From: Salvator merianae
Lineage: Eukaryota > Chordata > Lepidosauria > Squamata > Teiidae
Length of the DNA: 64,000 nt
Direction of reading: 5' to 3'
NCBI GenBank assembly: GCA_003586115.2
Contig: QVOM02000074.1
Span: forward strand, 3,514,147-3,578,146
Shown here: positions 24,076-36,112 of the stretch, one piece after another
Layout of the letters: the number at the start of each line of letters is the position of its first letter
Position numbering within the stretch: the stretch's first letter is position 1
Translations under genes and position numbers: made by a program
The notes under the pieces: model-generated
What the model was told of the DNA's origin: nothing
What the model saw: only the letters and a program-made list of their open reading frames with translations
Database searches by the model: none

Positions 24076-24854
24076 TTATTGAACTGAAGCACATATTGAG
24101 TTCTGGGTGCTGAACTTAAGATTAATATTAATAAGCTGGTTCAGAGAAAGCAACAAATGTAAGAGTGCTAGACTGGACCAATGGCCACCTGGTTTGGTAG
24201 CTTGTTCTCACAGAGGCTTAAAATGCAAAAAGGCCTGCAGAACACTTGTAAGGAGGAGACAAACGTGTTATCCCTCTCTTTGCTTTGAGCCCACAGCTGC
24301 ATATCCAACAAAAATGGTCACGGTCTGGAGAAAGAAAGACTGCAAGTCAGATGTCAGTATTCTTCCATTATGTGAAAGATTGTCCAATAGAAGCGGGGGT
24401 TAAAAATTGCTTTCTATTGCCGCACAGAAGATGACTAGATTTCATGCCTTAGGTTACAAAAGAATAGTGTCCAGTGGAGTACAAGGAGAATTATCTAATA
24501 GTAAGAACATTGAAAATGTAACTAATATTTTGGTCAGGGTATTGTGTTGTTGGGCAGACTTCAAGGAGAGGTTATGTTGGTATTTTCTGGAGATATTCTA
24601 ATTCTTTAGTGCAATCTAGTGCTGGCGAGAATCTCTTGCTGGCATTTCTTTTCTTCATTCTTCATCTTAGGAAGCTTTTAATGGCCTTCCATGAGAAGAA
24701 GCCCAGCTGTTGGTATTATTTTATTTGCAAAGGACAGACTATCACACACTTTTAATTTGACATGGCTCTGCTTATGGGATAGTCACATGAAGTGGTTATG
24801 AGGGATGATAGGACATACCATTAACTGAGCCCCTTCACCCTATACAGACACACT
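24076..24854. other. Unassigned intronic DNA
   Basis: No exon or recognised repeat. Confidence 0.4.
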
Positions 24855-25118
24855 GGGCCTTTTCTCACTTTCCACCTTAGAATGGGGCATTGCACAGGTC
24901 TGATCATGCAGGCCCAATCAGGTCTGATTGCCTGATCATGCAGGCGCGATCAGTGCATCACACTGGCCTGGATGCTGCAATGCCAGGTAAGTGCAGATGT
25001 GAAGCACTCATAAGTGCTCCACAGGTATCCATGATTGGGAGCGGCTGTAACCCACTCTTGGCCACTCAGGCCTTCACAAGGTGTGGACGCACTTGGCGAG
25101 CAAGTGTCAATGAGCCCA
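24855..25118. mobile_element. GGGCC-type MITE, short copy
   Basis: It starts GGGCCTTTTCTCACTTTCC and ends GTGTCAATGAGCCC; on the opposite strand the right end reads GGGCTCATTGACACTT. The ACTTTCCACCTTAGAATG start resembles the end of the element at 56390-56601. Inside, TGATCATGCAGGC occurs twice. Confidence 0.5.
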
Positions 25119-25954
25119 ATGTTAGGGGAAGGCCCACCCTTTCTTTTTAATGTATTAATCCTTCATTTGATAAATGGGTGCATAAAGTTACTTAGGCTGG
25201 CCATTCGGCATTCCCTAAACTACCTGGGCTGCCTTAAAACTGAAGTGGTTAGTCTAAATTACGTTGGACAAAGCAGAATCACAAGAGACATATCAGGAAT
25301 GTATTCTATAAGAAATGCTAGTTGAAATTTTTTTGTAGATCAGTCCTGCCATTAGTCCTGGCCCATTCTAAGCTGTTGCCGAAATTCTTAAAGAGTATGT
25401 ACTGCCAGCTCTGACCATGTGAGAATGATGAAGGAACAAGGACAATGGCTCTTTCAAGTACGAGGAGTTTCATGGAATATAGTCCTCCATCATGAAAGGC
25501 CTTAGAGCAGGAATTGATGACTCCCTGAGCCTCATCAAAGTGCTCTTAGATTCTGGTGAGATTGGAAGCTGTCAGAGTGCAATGTTCCATACTGTATCAT
25601 GGAGTAGAATAATATCTTGTGACTTTTGAATAGATTGTTTCCTAGAATACAAGCATATACAAATGAAAATATGAGTTTATCAAAATTTAGTTGTAGAGGC
25701 GTGTACTAATAGATTCCTGGCTTTACTGCTTATAATGGTTACTTGTGTTTGCCTTTGACAATGAGGCTTCTTTAAAAATTCATCAATTTCAATAATTATA
25801 ATTATATTCAATAAATTGTTTTCATAGATGGTTATTCAAATTGACTTTCTGAGCAATGCAAACACAATCCAACTGAAGTATATTTATTTGTACAGAAGAA
25901 TATTAACTGTATTTTTCTTTAATATATTTTATTTGTTAGTACAGGATCTATTTT
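25119..25954. other. Unassigned intronic DNA
   Basis: A/T-rich from 25640 onward. No exon or recognised repeat. Confidence 0.35.
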
Positions 25955-26094
25955 GATTGCCAAAGGTCCCAGGTTCAGTCCTTGATATCTTAAGCGAGGA
26001 AGTTCTACCTGAAACCTGGTAGATTTGTGCAGATGATACTGATGGAGATGGACCAGTTGTTTGACTCAGTTAAGGAGAAGCTTCCTGTGTCTTT
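25955..26094 (+). repeat. tRNA-derived SINE (body)
   Basis: A B-box-like GGTTCAGTCC lies at 25972-25981 within GGTCCCAGGTTCAGTCC. Downstream are GATGGACC-like, TTTGACTCAG and AGCTTCCTGTGT blocks that match a common squamate tRNA-type SINE I recall. The A-box half is missing or decayed. The fragment at 60780-60868 carries the complementary head portion. Confidence 0.6.
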
Positions 26095-26379
26095 ATATAT
26101 CGTTCAGCAGCCAGTAGCAGCCACTCTATTGCTGGAGTGATCAAGTGGGGCAGAGAGGGATAATCTTATGCGGGTTGTCCTGTATTGTCCTGTATACCAA
26201 GTGAAAGGATAGGACGATTTTCCCTTTCACACTGACATAACAGGAAGGTTTTGTATCTTGCCCTGAAATACCCATTTCCCCTCTTTGCTGCTGCTGTAAT
26301 TGTTCTGCAGTTGCAATTAAACAGCCATTTTAGATGAACCTGTTTACTTGACTCATTTTTTGAGTGTGTTCTCAAGTGG
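26095..26379. other. Unassigned DNA before the CR1 element
   Basis: No clear feature. Part of this could be CR1 5' untranslated sequence, as the 5' boundary is not certain. Confidence 0.3.
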
Positions 26380-26918
26380 AGGAAGGTTGCTCTCCTGAGA
26401 CCAGGAACTTGGAAGAGAAATTTACACGGGTTTTACAGAGGGTATTGGACACTAGCTGTGGCTGGTGTAGCTGTTACAGGTGAGCATTTTTTTTCCCTAA
26501 GTTAGCCTGAGCACATGATCTGAGGGAGGAGGGGCTTACTGTTGTTGGTGACCTAGAGAAGCTAACAAAGCTAACAAAGCTGACTAGGCCGCTCCCTTTA
26601 GCTGGGAGAAACAGGAAGAACCTGTTATAAAACAATAAAATACTAGTTTAGATTTTTTTTTCAAAAAAGAATCAAATAAAAAAGTAAAAGAAATTAAATT
26701 GTAAGAAAAAGTAAAAATAAACTGAAACAATTAAATAATTTAAATAAGTAGCGACTTTATTTTTTTATTCCATAAAGTAAAATAATTCAAATAGTAGTTT
26801 ACCCTAAAGTAACAATTTAAATCAAAGAAAAAGGAAGGTAATCTAAAGAGTAACTAAAACTAAAATAACTTAATTTTTATATATATATATCTATAATAAA
26901 ACAAATAATTTAAGAGAA

Positions 26919-27778
26919 ATGAAGGTAGATAGCCAGCAGGAGAAGGGGGCTTTCCAGTGAATTGCATTGAGTGTCATATGTATGATTATCTGACTGCTGG
27001 GCAGAAGTCATGGGTGTGTGCTCGGTGTAATGAGCTCCTGGCTCTCAGGGAACGGGTTTCTTCCCTTGAAGCCAAGGTAGCAGACCTGGAGAAGCAGACG
27101 GAGAGAGATAGGCATGAGAATGAGGCCTCCAGGGATGCAGTAGGAGCATGGTGTGCAGCCCTCCAGCTGCCTTGGAGAGTGCAGGTCTCAGGTGGGGAGG
27201 ACATCAGGCTGAGGACCCCTTCCTTAGAGGATGTGCCTGTATCCTTTTGCACTGATAATACTCCTCCAAGGATGGTGGGAGGGCAGCTTTTTGTAGTGGG
27301 TGATTCGATTATTAGAAATATAGAGGGAGGGGTTTGTGATGGGCGTGTAGACTTGCCTGCCAGGTGCAAAGGTTGCAGACATCACGCAGCATCTAGATAG
27401 GTTGGTAGACAGTGCTGGGGAGGAGCCAGTGGTCATGGTACATGTTGATACAGTGACATTGGAAAGGCTAAGCGGGAGGTCCTGGAAGCCAAATTTAGGT
27501 TGTTAGGTAGAAGATTGAAATCCAGGACCTCCAAGGTTGCACTCACAGAAATGCTACCTGTTCCACGTGCAGGACCAGCGAGAGAGGCAGAGCTCAGGAG
27601 CCTCAATGCGTAGATGAGGCATTGGTGTCGAGAGGAAGGGTTTAGATTTGTCAGGAACTGGGGAACATTTTGGGACAAGCCAAACCTGTACAACAGGGAT
27701 GGGTTGCACTTGAACCAAGGTGGAACCAGACTGCTGTCGCTTAATATTAAAAAGGTCACAGAGCAGCTTTTAAACTAA
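26919..27778 (+). pseudogene. CR1 ORF1: zinc-binding, coiled-coil, esterase-like
   Basis: The protein would start at ATG 26919, but a one-base shift near 26956 separates this from the main frame. Next come paired cysteines (CIECHMYDYL, then WVCARCNELL), typical of a CR1 ORF1 zinc-binding head, and a heptad-like coiled coil (RVSSLEAKVADLEKQTE). An SGNH-esterase-like domain follows: block I is VVGDSIIRNIE with the catalytic-type GDS. After a frameshift near 27358 it continues PGAKVADITQHLDRLV and ends with DGLHLN, the usual Asp-x-x-His position. The frame closes at TAA 27776-27778. The role of such ORF1 proteins is RNA or membrane binding in the LINE particle; here it is decayed. Confidence 0.7.
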
Positions 27779-27935
27779 TCCCTGGGGGAAAGGTGACAGG
27801 AACTGGGCAGCGTCTGGTTCGTGAAAGTGCACTGTTCAGTGAGCAGAGTGGGAAACTAGTCAGTAGTACTCAAGCAAAAAAGAGGCAAGAGGCAGTCTAT
27901 GATTGCACATGATCCTAAAGGGCAGAACTTTCAAC

Positions 27936-30630
27936 AGAAGTATGCATGCAAATGCCTGTACACAAATGCCAGAAGCCTCTGAGCCAAAATCGGGGAGCTG
28001 GAATGTTTAGTGATGGATAAAAATATTAATATTATTGGCATTACTGAAACCTGGTGGACTGATGAAAACCCAATGGGATACAGTGATCCCAGGTTACAAA
28101 CTGTATAGGAGAGACCGGAAAGAGCGAACTGGAGGTGGTGTAGCCTTATACGTTAAGGAAGAGATAGAATCTTATGAACTGGAACTCCCAGGTAAAAAAG
28201 ACCCATCCATAGAAACAATGTGGTAACAATACCAGATCAGAAAGCAAGTCTAACGTTAGGGACGTGCTATCGCCCTCCCAACGAAACTCATGAAGGAGAT
28301 CAGCAATTGGAAAATGAGGTCATGGAGGCATCAAAAAAAGGAAGGGTAGTTATAATAGGAGACTTCAACTACCCCCACATAGACTGGGTGAACTCTTATT
28401 CAGCTCATGAGAAGGAGGTAAAATTCCTAGACATGCTAAATGTTCTCTTGAGCAGCTGGTTGTGGAACCAACCAGGGGAAAGGGAATCCTGGACTTGATC
28501 CTAAGTAATACACAGGATCTAGTACAAAATGTCACTGCAACTGATCCAATAGGGAACAGTGATCACAATGTGGTAACCTTCAATTTAAATACAGAAAGTA
28601 ATTTGTTAACACAATCGAACACAGAGACCTTGAACTTTCATAAGGGAAATTTCCTCAAAATGAGGAAACTGGTAAAAAGGAAATTGAAAGGGAAAGTTAG
28701 AAGAGTTCAATCACTCTAAAATACATGGAAACTATTTAAAAACACATTAATGGAGGCTCAATTCGAATGCATACCTACTCCACCTCCAAGTCCAAGAAGA
28801 CACCAGTGTGGCTTAAAAATGCAGTAAGGGAAGCAAAGAGAAATCATTCAGAAAATGGAAGCCTTGTCCTAGTGAGGAGAACAGGAAAGAACACAAACTC
28901 TGGCAGAACAAATGCAAGGCAGCAATTAGGAACACGAAGAAGAATTTTGAGGAGCACACTGCTAAGAACATCAAGAGAAATAACAAGAATTTTTTAAAGT
29001 ATATTGGAAGTAGGAATCCAACCGGAAAAGCAGTTGGACCACTAGATCATAATGAAAAGAAGGGGATGGTTACAGAGGACACATAGATTGCAGAAAGGCT
29101 AATTGAATTTTTGCCTCTGTTTTTACTGAGGAACATAGAGAGCATATGCTGGCAGCTGAGTCAGTCTTTTCAGGGACGGAGTCAGAAGAAGTAAATCAGA
29201 TAGTGGTAACCAAGGAGGAAGTTCTTGCATGTCTTAATAAACTAAATGCTAATAAATCGCCAGGGTCAGATGGCATTCATCCAAGAATTCTTAAAGAACT
29301 CAATTTTGAAATTGCTGAGCTTCTAGCCAAAATATATAATCTTTCCCTAAAATCAGCCTCTGTGCCTGAAGATTGGAGGGTGGCAAATGTGATTGCGATC
29401 TTCAAAAATGGATCCGGGGTGATCCAGGAAATTAGACGGGTCAGCTTAACATCAGTTCCAGGTAAAGTGATGGAAAGCATAATTAAGGGTAAAATTACTA
29501 AACACATAGAAGAGCAAGCATTGCTGAAAGAAAATCAGCATGGCTGCTGCAAAGGTAAATCATGCCTTACAAACTTGTTAGAATTCTTTGAAAGTGTTAA
29601 TAAACGTGTGGATTATCTGTCTGGACTCTCAGAAGGCTTTTGACAAAGTCCCTCATCAAAGACTCCGGAATAAACTCATCAGTCACGGAATAAGAGGACA
29701 GGTCCTGTCCTGGATTTGTAACCGGCTTAGGGACAGGAAACAGAGAGTGGGAATAAATGGTCAGTTCTCAGAGTGGAAAGAGGTGAAAAGTGGGGTCCCA
29801 CAAGGTTCAGTATTAGGACCCCTACTTTTTAATTTATTCATAAATGATCTTGACACAGGGGTTAGTAGTGAGTTAGCAAACTTTGCTGATGACACTAAAT
29901 TGTTGCAACGAAGTGGCAAATGCTCTTCAATCTTAGCAAGTGCAAAGTGACGCGCATTGGGGCAAATAACCCCAATTACACCTATAAACTGGTGGGGGCC
30001 AAACTTTCTGTGACAGACCAGGACAAGGATCTCGGGGTTCTGGTAGGCAGCTCAATGAAGGTGTCAACCCAGTGTGCAGCAGCAGTGAAAAAAGCAAATT
30101 CAATGCTAGGGGTAATTAGGAAGGCAATAGAAAACAAGTTGGCAGGTGTCATTGTGCCTCTTTATAAATCTATGGTGAGACCACACTTGGAATATTGTGT
30201 ACAATTCTGGTCACCTCACCTCAGAAACGATATTGTGGAACTGGAGAAGGTGCAGAAAAGGGCAACCACAATGATCAAAGGGCTGGAACACCTTCTTTAT
30301 GAAATCAGGCTGCAACGCCTTGGCCTCTTCAGCCTTGAAAAGCGGCACTTAAGAGGAGACCTGATTGGAGTATATAAAATCATGCACGGTATGGATAAGG
30401 TGGACAGAGAGAAGTTCTTTTCTCTATCACACAACACAAGGACCAGGGGGCACTCTCTGAAGCTGATGGGTAGGAGAGTTAGGACTGACATGGGGAAGTA
30501 TTTTTTCACCCAGAGGGTCATTGGTCTATGGAATTTATTACCGGATGAGGTGGTGACAGCCATCAGCCTGGATACCTTTAAGAAAGGATTGGACAGATTC
30601 ATGGAAGTCAAGTGTATAAATGGCTACTAG
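27936..30630 (+). pseudogene. CR1 ORF2: AP endonuclease plus reverse transcriptase
   Basis: The endonuclease starts with CLYTNARSL, an in-frame TGA, and IIGITETWW. After a shift near 28085 come GGGVALYVKEEIE, CYRPPN, GDFNYPHIDW and NSDHNVV, so the metal-binding and catalytic motifs survive. The reverse transcriptase includes [41 protein letters not shown] and FADDTK at 29881-29898. Directly after this box about 90-100 bp are missing: the usual spacer before [13 protein letters not shown] is absent. The C-terminus (29920-30630) is open for 236 codons, with VRPHLEYCVQFW and a typical CR1 ending. Several frameshifts mean no functional protein. It would nick target DNA and copy LINE RNA. Confidence 0.8.
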
Positions 30631-30845
30631 AATGGATGCCTAGGTACTGCTTCCAGGTTGGAAAGACAGGCAGGGTGTCTGTAAAACCATTTGCAGTTAG
30701 TCGAGAGCAGGTGAATGTTTTGTCTTTTATTCTGCTTGAGAATGCCCAGAAGCAATTGGTGGGCCACTGTGTGAAACTGAATGCTGGACTAGATGGGCCG
30801 CGGCCTGATCCAGCAGGGCTCCTCTTATGTTCTCATGTACCTTCT

Positions 30846-32970
30846 GTCAGCAAATGAAAGTACAAGTATGCTGTGACTTTGGGAACCCTGTCTCATCTAA
30901 ATCAGGTTGGTGCTCTTAATTCTGGAATGTGTGTGTCTGGACATACTTTCATACTGTTGCAGTATCAGGCATCCTCTGGGATCTGAAATTTTATGCTGAG
31001 TGGCAAGACAGTTGGTAAATTACCATTTTTTCTAAATATTTATTTCTACTCTGAAAGGCCTAGGGACTAAATTCATGTAGCTTCTAACAGATGTATGAAA
31101 TAGTTTCTGATGGCAACCATCTTCCTGTCTTTCTGCAATGACTAACTTTATACTTTCCTTTTCTTCTGCTTTTCCTATGGCCATTTGCATGAAGGCCGTC
31201 AGCTTTCTTGGTCATCTTTATCAATCTGTGCTGTATCCTGTCCAGTTTCACAAGGTATATATATGCAACACACACGAACTGTTGATGTGTGTCTCAGCAT
31301 ACATATTATATTTTTGTAAAACACTGGTGTATAACTAAACTGAGTTTTTAGTCTTTGTAATTTTTGTTGCAATAACATATCTATTGAAATAAGACTTTTT
31401 GCATTTAGCTGAAATTGCTTGCATTTACTCTGCCTGATTTTATTTGTTGCTTCTCTGCAGCCAATTTGCTGCCATGTTGCTCTCTGAAAATGCACCAAAA
31501 AGACCGTCATGAAATAGCAATTAGGTACTAGAGTTGACCTCAGGAAATTAAAAATTAATATTGACTTTTTAAATTTTGTGATTGTCTTGGCTAGGTGCTG
31601 CCTAGAGTGTTTGCAAGCTATATAATCTATTGTTTATCATGTTAATTAGTTCCTTTTGACTTGGCATAACTCAGGCTACATGACATCCACTGTTTTCTTG
31701 TTTTCCTGCCTCTGGAACTTTAACCTGCCTTTGCCCTTCTCTCTTACCCTGATCCCTCCCTTCTCATGGTCAGTGAAGAATAGGTATAGAAACTGCTACA
31801 GCTCTTCAGTTCTTGAGGTGGATTGGGTTATCTCTACCACTCATGCTGCTGAAAAACACTGCCTCTGGTTGGTAAAGCTTTCTGACTACCTTTGTGTCTT
31901 GCTAGAGAGGAATTATGCGCCAGGTAGCCTCTGATTCCCTTCGTTCTGGTTGCATTAGTGCTGGTCTGTTGTGAGAACAGGGGCCCTTTCTTTCCCCTTC
32001 ATTCCATTCACTGCTGCTCCATTTGGTTCTGCTACAGAGCAGAGCCCTAAAGAAGAATCTGTTTTCTCTCCCTCCACTTTCTCCCTTCTTACAGCTCTTG
32101 TGAAGACATGGGATCTCCCTTTGGAAGGGTGAGACTTGTTACCCTCATTCCTTTCTCCCTGGGTAGTCTAGTTAGTAAAAGGACCGGACTTTGCTCATGT
32201 TGGGTGCTAAGAGTCAAAGCTTGCCTGAAAAAGGGCACCAAAGATTAGTTAGTTTGGTGATTATTAAAATCTAGGATATGGGGGGTTAAAAGAGAAATAT
32301 TAGTGTAGAACCCTCTTAAAGTAAAACTCAGCCTCAGAGATCATAATAGAACAGTGCACCTTGCTAAATTCACTCAACTGCATAATCCCAGTAGCAGCTA
32401 AACTTAATCGTTTATCTTGATTGACCTCTTCTCTGCTGTATCTTTCTTTGCCTGTAAACTGCCATGTTGTTGTTTTGCTTACTCTGTTGTGTACTGCTTA
32501 ATAAAAATTGTCAAATCTTGGATCTCTCAATATTTTGGACCCTTTGTTCCCCCTCCCTTTGGATTCCATGCATCATTCAAACTACTCCATCCTCCAGTAT
32601 AAGCCAGTTCATGTAGCAAAACGATATGCAAAACAAGGTGTAACTAATCCGGAAGAAAGTTGGAATACAACCTGAAACAAAATGATAGCCACTACAGTTT
32701 TCTTAAGACTGCTAAGATCTCAGTTATGACCTGGTTGCCAAGTTCCATATTAACTGAATGCCTAGGATATTCTTGAACTCTTTGTGTTGCCCTTGTACCA
32801 GGAGCTTTGTTCTGGCATTATTGATTCTGTTCAAGAATAAAGTTAAGAGGAGATGTAGCCCTGCGGATTCTGAGCTTTCCTCTTATATTCTAAGGCTTGA
32901 CCTTTATGCTTAATAGTTTTTCACTGATTGTGCTTCAGGTTTTTACATTGATCAGGAGCCTACTGACCAG
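30846..32970. other. Unassigned intronic DNA
   Basis: No exon, RNA gene or recognised repeat in about 2.1 kb. Confidence 0.4.
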
Positions 32971-33134
32971 CAGTGGCCCATCTCTTTAAGGGTGGGTGTT
33001 TGGAACCTGCAGGAAGGGGGTGATCGCTGTTCATGGGGCCTCTGTGACAGTACGGAGGCCCGGAGGCCCCACAAACAACAATCGTCCCCTACCTGTGGGT
33101 TCCGAACACCTGCCCTTAAAGTGACGGGCCACCG
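32971..33134. mobile_element. hAT-like MITE with ~50-bp inverted ends
   Basis: The left end reads CAGTGGCCCATCTCTTTAAG and continues through GGTGTTTGGAACC. The right end on the opposite strand reads CGGTGGCCCGTCACTTTAAG and continues through GGTGTTCGGAACC. The arms match over roughly 50 bp with about ten differences. The CAGTGGC-like terminus suggests hAT, but I see no convincing 8-bp target duplication. The 84-aa frame across it is incidental. Confidence 0.65.
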
Positions 33135-34289
33135 CTACTACTGTCAATTATACTATACACAGATGGATAATTTAACACCTTACAATCAAATGGCTAGAAA
33201 ACCTGATCAGTATATCAGTGACTGTGGAGAAAAGTTGATGGAATAAATGTATGAATTTACCAGTGTCTGCCATAATTGAATGCTCTTAAAATTACAAAAT
33301 AATTTTCACTTGTATTACACTGCAGCTGCCCTATTCTGATCATGAAGGCAAAAAGTGTTCCTATTAGACAATGTGCAGAAACAGTGCAGTTGTACACAGG
33401 AAGTAGCAAAGTACTGTATTCTGATATTAGATTTTTAATGGCTTAACATTTCATTGTAATGTCTGTGGGAAACTTGGCAATTGATAAGCCCTCTCACCAG
33501 CCAATCAGGATGCTGCCCTTTCTTTGGAGATCTGTTTCCCATCTGAAATTGTGACTTTCAAATTCTGCAAGGAACAAGATGCATTCATTTCCGTTCACTG
33601 AAATACTTTTAATATTTGAATTATATTTGAAAACACACTTGAATGCCAAGATCCAAGTAAACTTTATGGGAAGCAGGTCCATTGTGCTGAGGATTCTGCC
33701 CTCCTCTAAGAACTTATAGAGCTTGTTCACAAGAGTGGAGTAGGAAAGTTAATTTCAGGCTCATGCAACTATCACCTGTCCTTAATTGTTGCTTTGAGGC
33801 ATAAGATTGTGGATGGAGAAGGGAAGAGAGTATGTACTCTCTCTCTTCCTCCTTTGATAGTTTGTCACGGGCTTTATTGCAAACAGAGAAGAGGCAATGC
33901 ATACAGAAGTTTCTGAGAGAAATTCTTGAAGGGTTTCCCCGCAACAAAAGCTGTTCAAAAAGTGGGTAGAGGTGCATAAAATAGCAATGAATTATTTGTT
34001 TATCATATGTCTGCTGCTGTTGTTATAGTTCTGATGTCACAAACCATTTTGAACAAAGTATAAGAAAAGTTTTTAAAAATGCCTAGAACAATGGTAGAAC
34101 ACTGGCAAGCTAAAATGTCATCCCTAAGCTCTGGTCTAAAGAAAGAAATGCATCTTCAGTGTTTCTCAGAATTGAAGATGACTGATGTGCCTCCCAAAGG
34201 TACAGAGAGTTCAGTAGTGTACAGCTACTGCCACTGCTGGGAAGGCTATTGCTCAAGACATTGCCCTCTTGGCCTCATTTGACAGATGC
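33135..34289. other. Unassigned intronic DNA
   Basis: No recognised feature. Confidence 0.4.
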
Positions 34290-34440
34290 GTCCTGAGATA
34301 AGAGTCTCCAAACTTTATAATGGGAGAGTTGTTGTCCAGAACCTTATAAGTCAACATCAGTGCCTAAAATTGGGCAACAAAGCAGATAGGCAGTCAGGGC
34401 AGCTCCTGAAAATGACTTTTAACATGATCCTAGGTTTGCT
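34290..34440 (-). mobile_element. Possible L2-like LINE scrap
   Basis: The plus strand has ACCTTATAAGTCAACATCAG, AAATTGGGCAACAAAGCAG and CAGGGCAGCTCCTG in the order of antisense L2 3' sequence. Strongly diverged. Confidence 0.35.
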
Positions 34441-34886
34441 TACTGGTAAATAAATGGGTGGCATTATTCATCACTACTATCTGTAGTTCCAAATCATTTT
34501 TAAGGACAGCTTGCCTGAGACCTCATTTAATGTTTCCATTATCTTTCATTGCACTTTTTCTTTGGCAGTGAGATTTTGCATTGTTAGCACAGCACGGAAG
34601 TTCTGGGTGCCTGGATACACTGGTGAATTGATTGCTCATGTTGGTACTGGTGAAGTGGCATGCATATGTGTGTTGGTGTGGCCACTTCTTGCCCCAAGAG
34701 AGCCATGAGGCTGGTATCACACACACTTGTGACTGTGACCTTTGGGGAACAAATGGCTTACTCTGACAAACTGATTGTGGAAGATAAGAATTAAAACATA
34801 CAAATTGCAGAATAAATGGAAGGACGCAAGAATGTTGATCATTGGGGTCCCCCCTTTGTAATATATTTGATTTTTAATTGTTTTAG

Positions 34887-35001
34887 TAAAAAAGCGTTTG
34901 GAAGGGAACAGCAGTGAAATGTCAAGGGTTAACAGTTTCACTGAAGATATGGATCTCCTCTCAGAAGAAGCGCCGTTGCCTGCTGTCTCTGATGTATCAC
35001 A
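34887..35001 (+). CDS. Coding exon B of the same unidentified host gene
   Basis: A 115-bp exon lies between a polypyrimidine acceptor (TTTTTAATTGTTTTAG) and a consensus donor (GTAAGTG). Its first two bases, TA, complete the codon begun by the last G of exon A to give Val. The frame then runs KKRLEGNSSEMSRVNSFTED, MDLLSEEAPLPAVSDVSQ, ending with two bases of the next codon (phase 2). The peptide is Ser/Glu-rich with a basic start, hydrophilic, and without membrane or cysteine motifs, like exon A. I do not recognise it. Read as TAA, the first three bases would be a stop, so the phase-1 link with exon A is what makes the exon coding. Confidence 0.65.
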
Positions 35002-35651
35002 GTAAGTGATTTTAATCCAAATTCGAAACTGTTGAACACCAGAATTTAGCATTTGATATGAATTGCTTCCTTAGACTCTTCAGTGCAGTAACGTTGAGAA
35101 TCCTCTTGTTTACCTGTGGGCTATCCTTTCTGATTGACCATGGAATCCTCAGGTAGCAAGGAAGGAATGAGAGTTGATTGATGTATTCTTAGCTATAAGA
35201 ATGCATTTAATGTATAGTACTTGTTTGTATAAATACCAGCCCTAGTGAAGCCTGGGCCATGGAATGAGGGAGGGAAAATATAACACTTTCTCTGCTATGA
35301 CACCACCAACATGGGCCTCCTTGATGATACTGTTTGCATTTTTAAGGGAAACCTCTACTAGTATGAATGGAAATGTCCTTGAAATGTGAATAACTGCTAT
35401 CTGCAAGACAAAGAAGTCCATATTAATTATTTACAGAATTAACATTGTTTTGTTTGGTCTTTAGATTGTATGCAATTCTTATATATAAGCAACAGAAGTT
35501 TTCAAATACTTGTTTAACTCATTATATACAGTAGCCTCAGAACTATTTTACTACTGTATTCATAACTTCAGAAGAACATACTGTGATTTGATTACTGTAA
35601 TGGGTAATAAAAAGTCTTATAAAAGCGCATCCGTAGTACTTTGTACCTCAG
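35002..35651. other. Intron downstream of exon B
   Basis: No recognised feature. Confidence 0.4.
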
Positions 35652-36112
35652 GCCACTTCCAGACAACTCTCCTAAAGCAAAATCCAATTGGCCTTACATT
35701 GGGATCGCTACACACCTGTGTCGTTTTCTCTACGCAATGCCAGTTTCTGGACTGTGAAAACACATTTTAATTCTATTTCAGGAAAACCAGTAGCAACACC
35801 AGGTTTCCCAGAATAGTTTTGCTTACCTGTGTATCTGGTGAGGTCCATGCAGCATGAGCTGGCTGAGAATGGCCAAGAGTTTGCCAAGAACACAAAAAAG
35901 AAAAGAAAGAAGAAAAAGAAAGATGGTGGCTACGCAGTCAGCTCCCCAAAGTTTTCAGCAAGCTAATGCTGCATGGACTTAAGTGAATGGAGAGTAAGTG
36001 AATGGATGCCGGAAGAGCCTTGGAATATCTGGCAGGGCTTGACAAGCAGCAATGCCAGATTCCACTTTATGCCCCATGTTTCCCCTTGCCATCTGAAGAC
36101 AGCCTCAGTGAC
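35652..36112. repeat. Unclassified interspersed repeat with TIR-like ends
   Basis: The right part (35930-36112) resembles 43035-43218: GCAAGCTAATG / CAAACTAATG, AATGCCAGATTC, and TTTCCCCTTGC, CATCTG or TGTCTG, occur in the same order. The left end GGCCACTTCCAGACA and the reversed right end GGCTGTCTTCAGATGGC are weakly alike. This may be a DNA transposon; the left boundary is uncertain. Confidence 0.4.

Larger units (their letters stand above)
26380..30845 (+). mobile_element. Near full-length CR1/L3 LINE
   Basis: This is the most complete element in the window. It has a long A/T-rich leader, ORF1 (about 26919-27778), ORF2 (about 27936-30630) and a 215-bp 3' tail ending GATCCAGCAGGGCTCC, then TTATGTTCTCATGT, a short repeated terminus like those of CR1-type LINEs, which lack poly-A. 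Both ORFs carry frameshifts, so it is inactive, but the domain order is intact, suggesting a fairly young insertion. The 5' edge is a guess. It lies in the inferred intron in the same orientation as the host exons. Confidence 0.85.

Noticed and set aside
26986..27369. 127-codon minus-strand frame
   Set aside because: Antisense shadow of CR1 ORF1.
32992..33246. 84-codon frame
   Set aside because: Its first half is the hAT-like MITE and the rest shows no motif.
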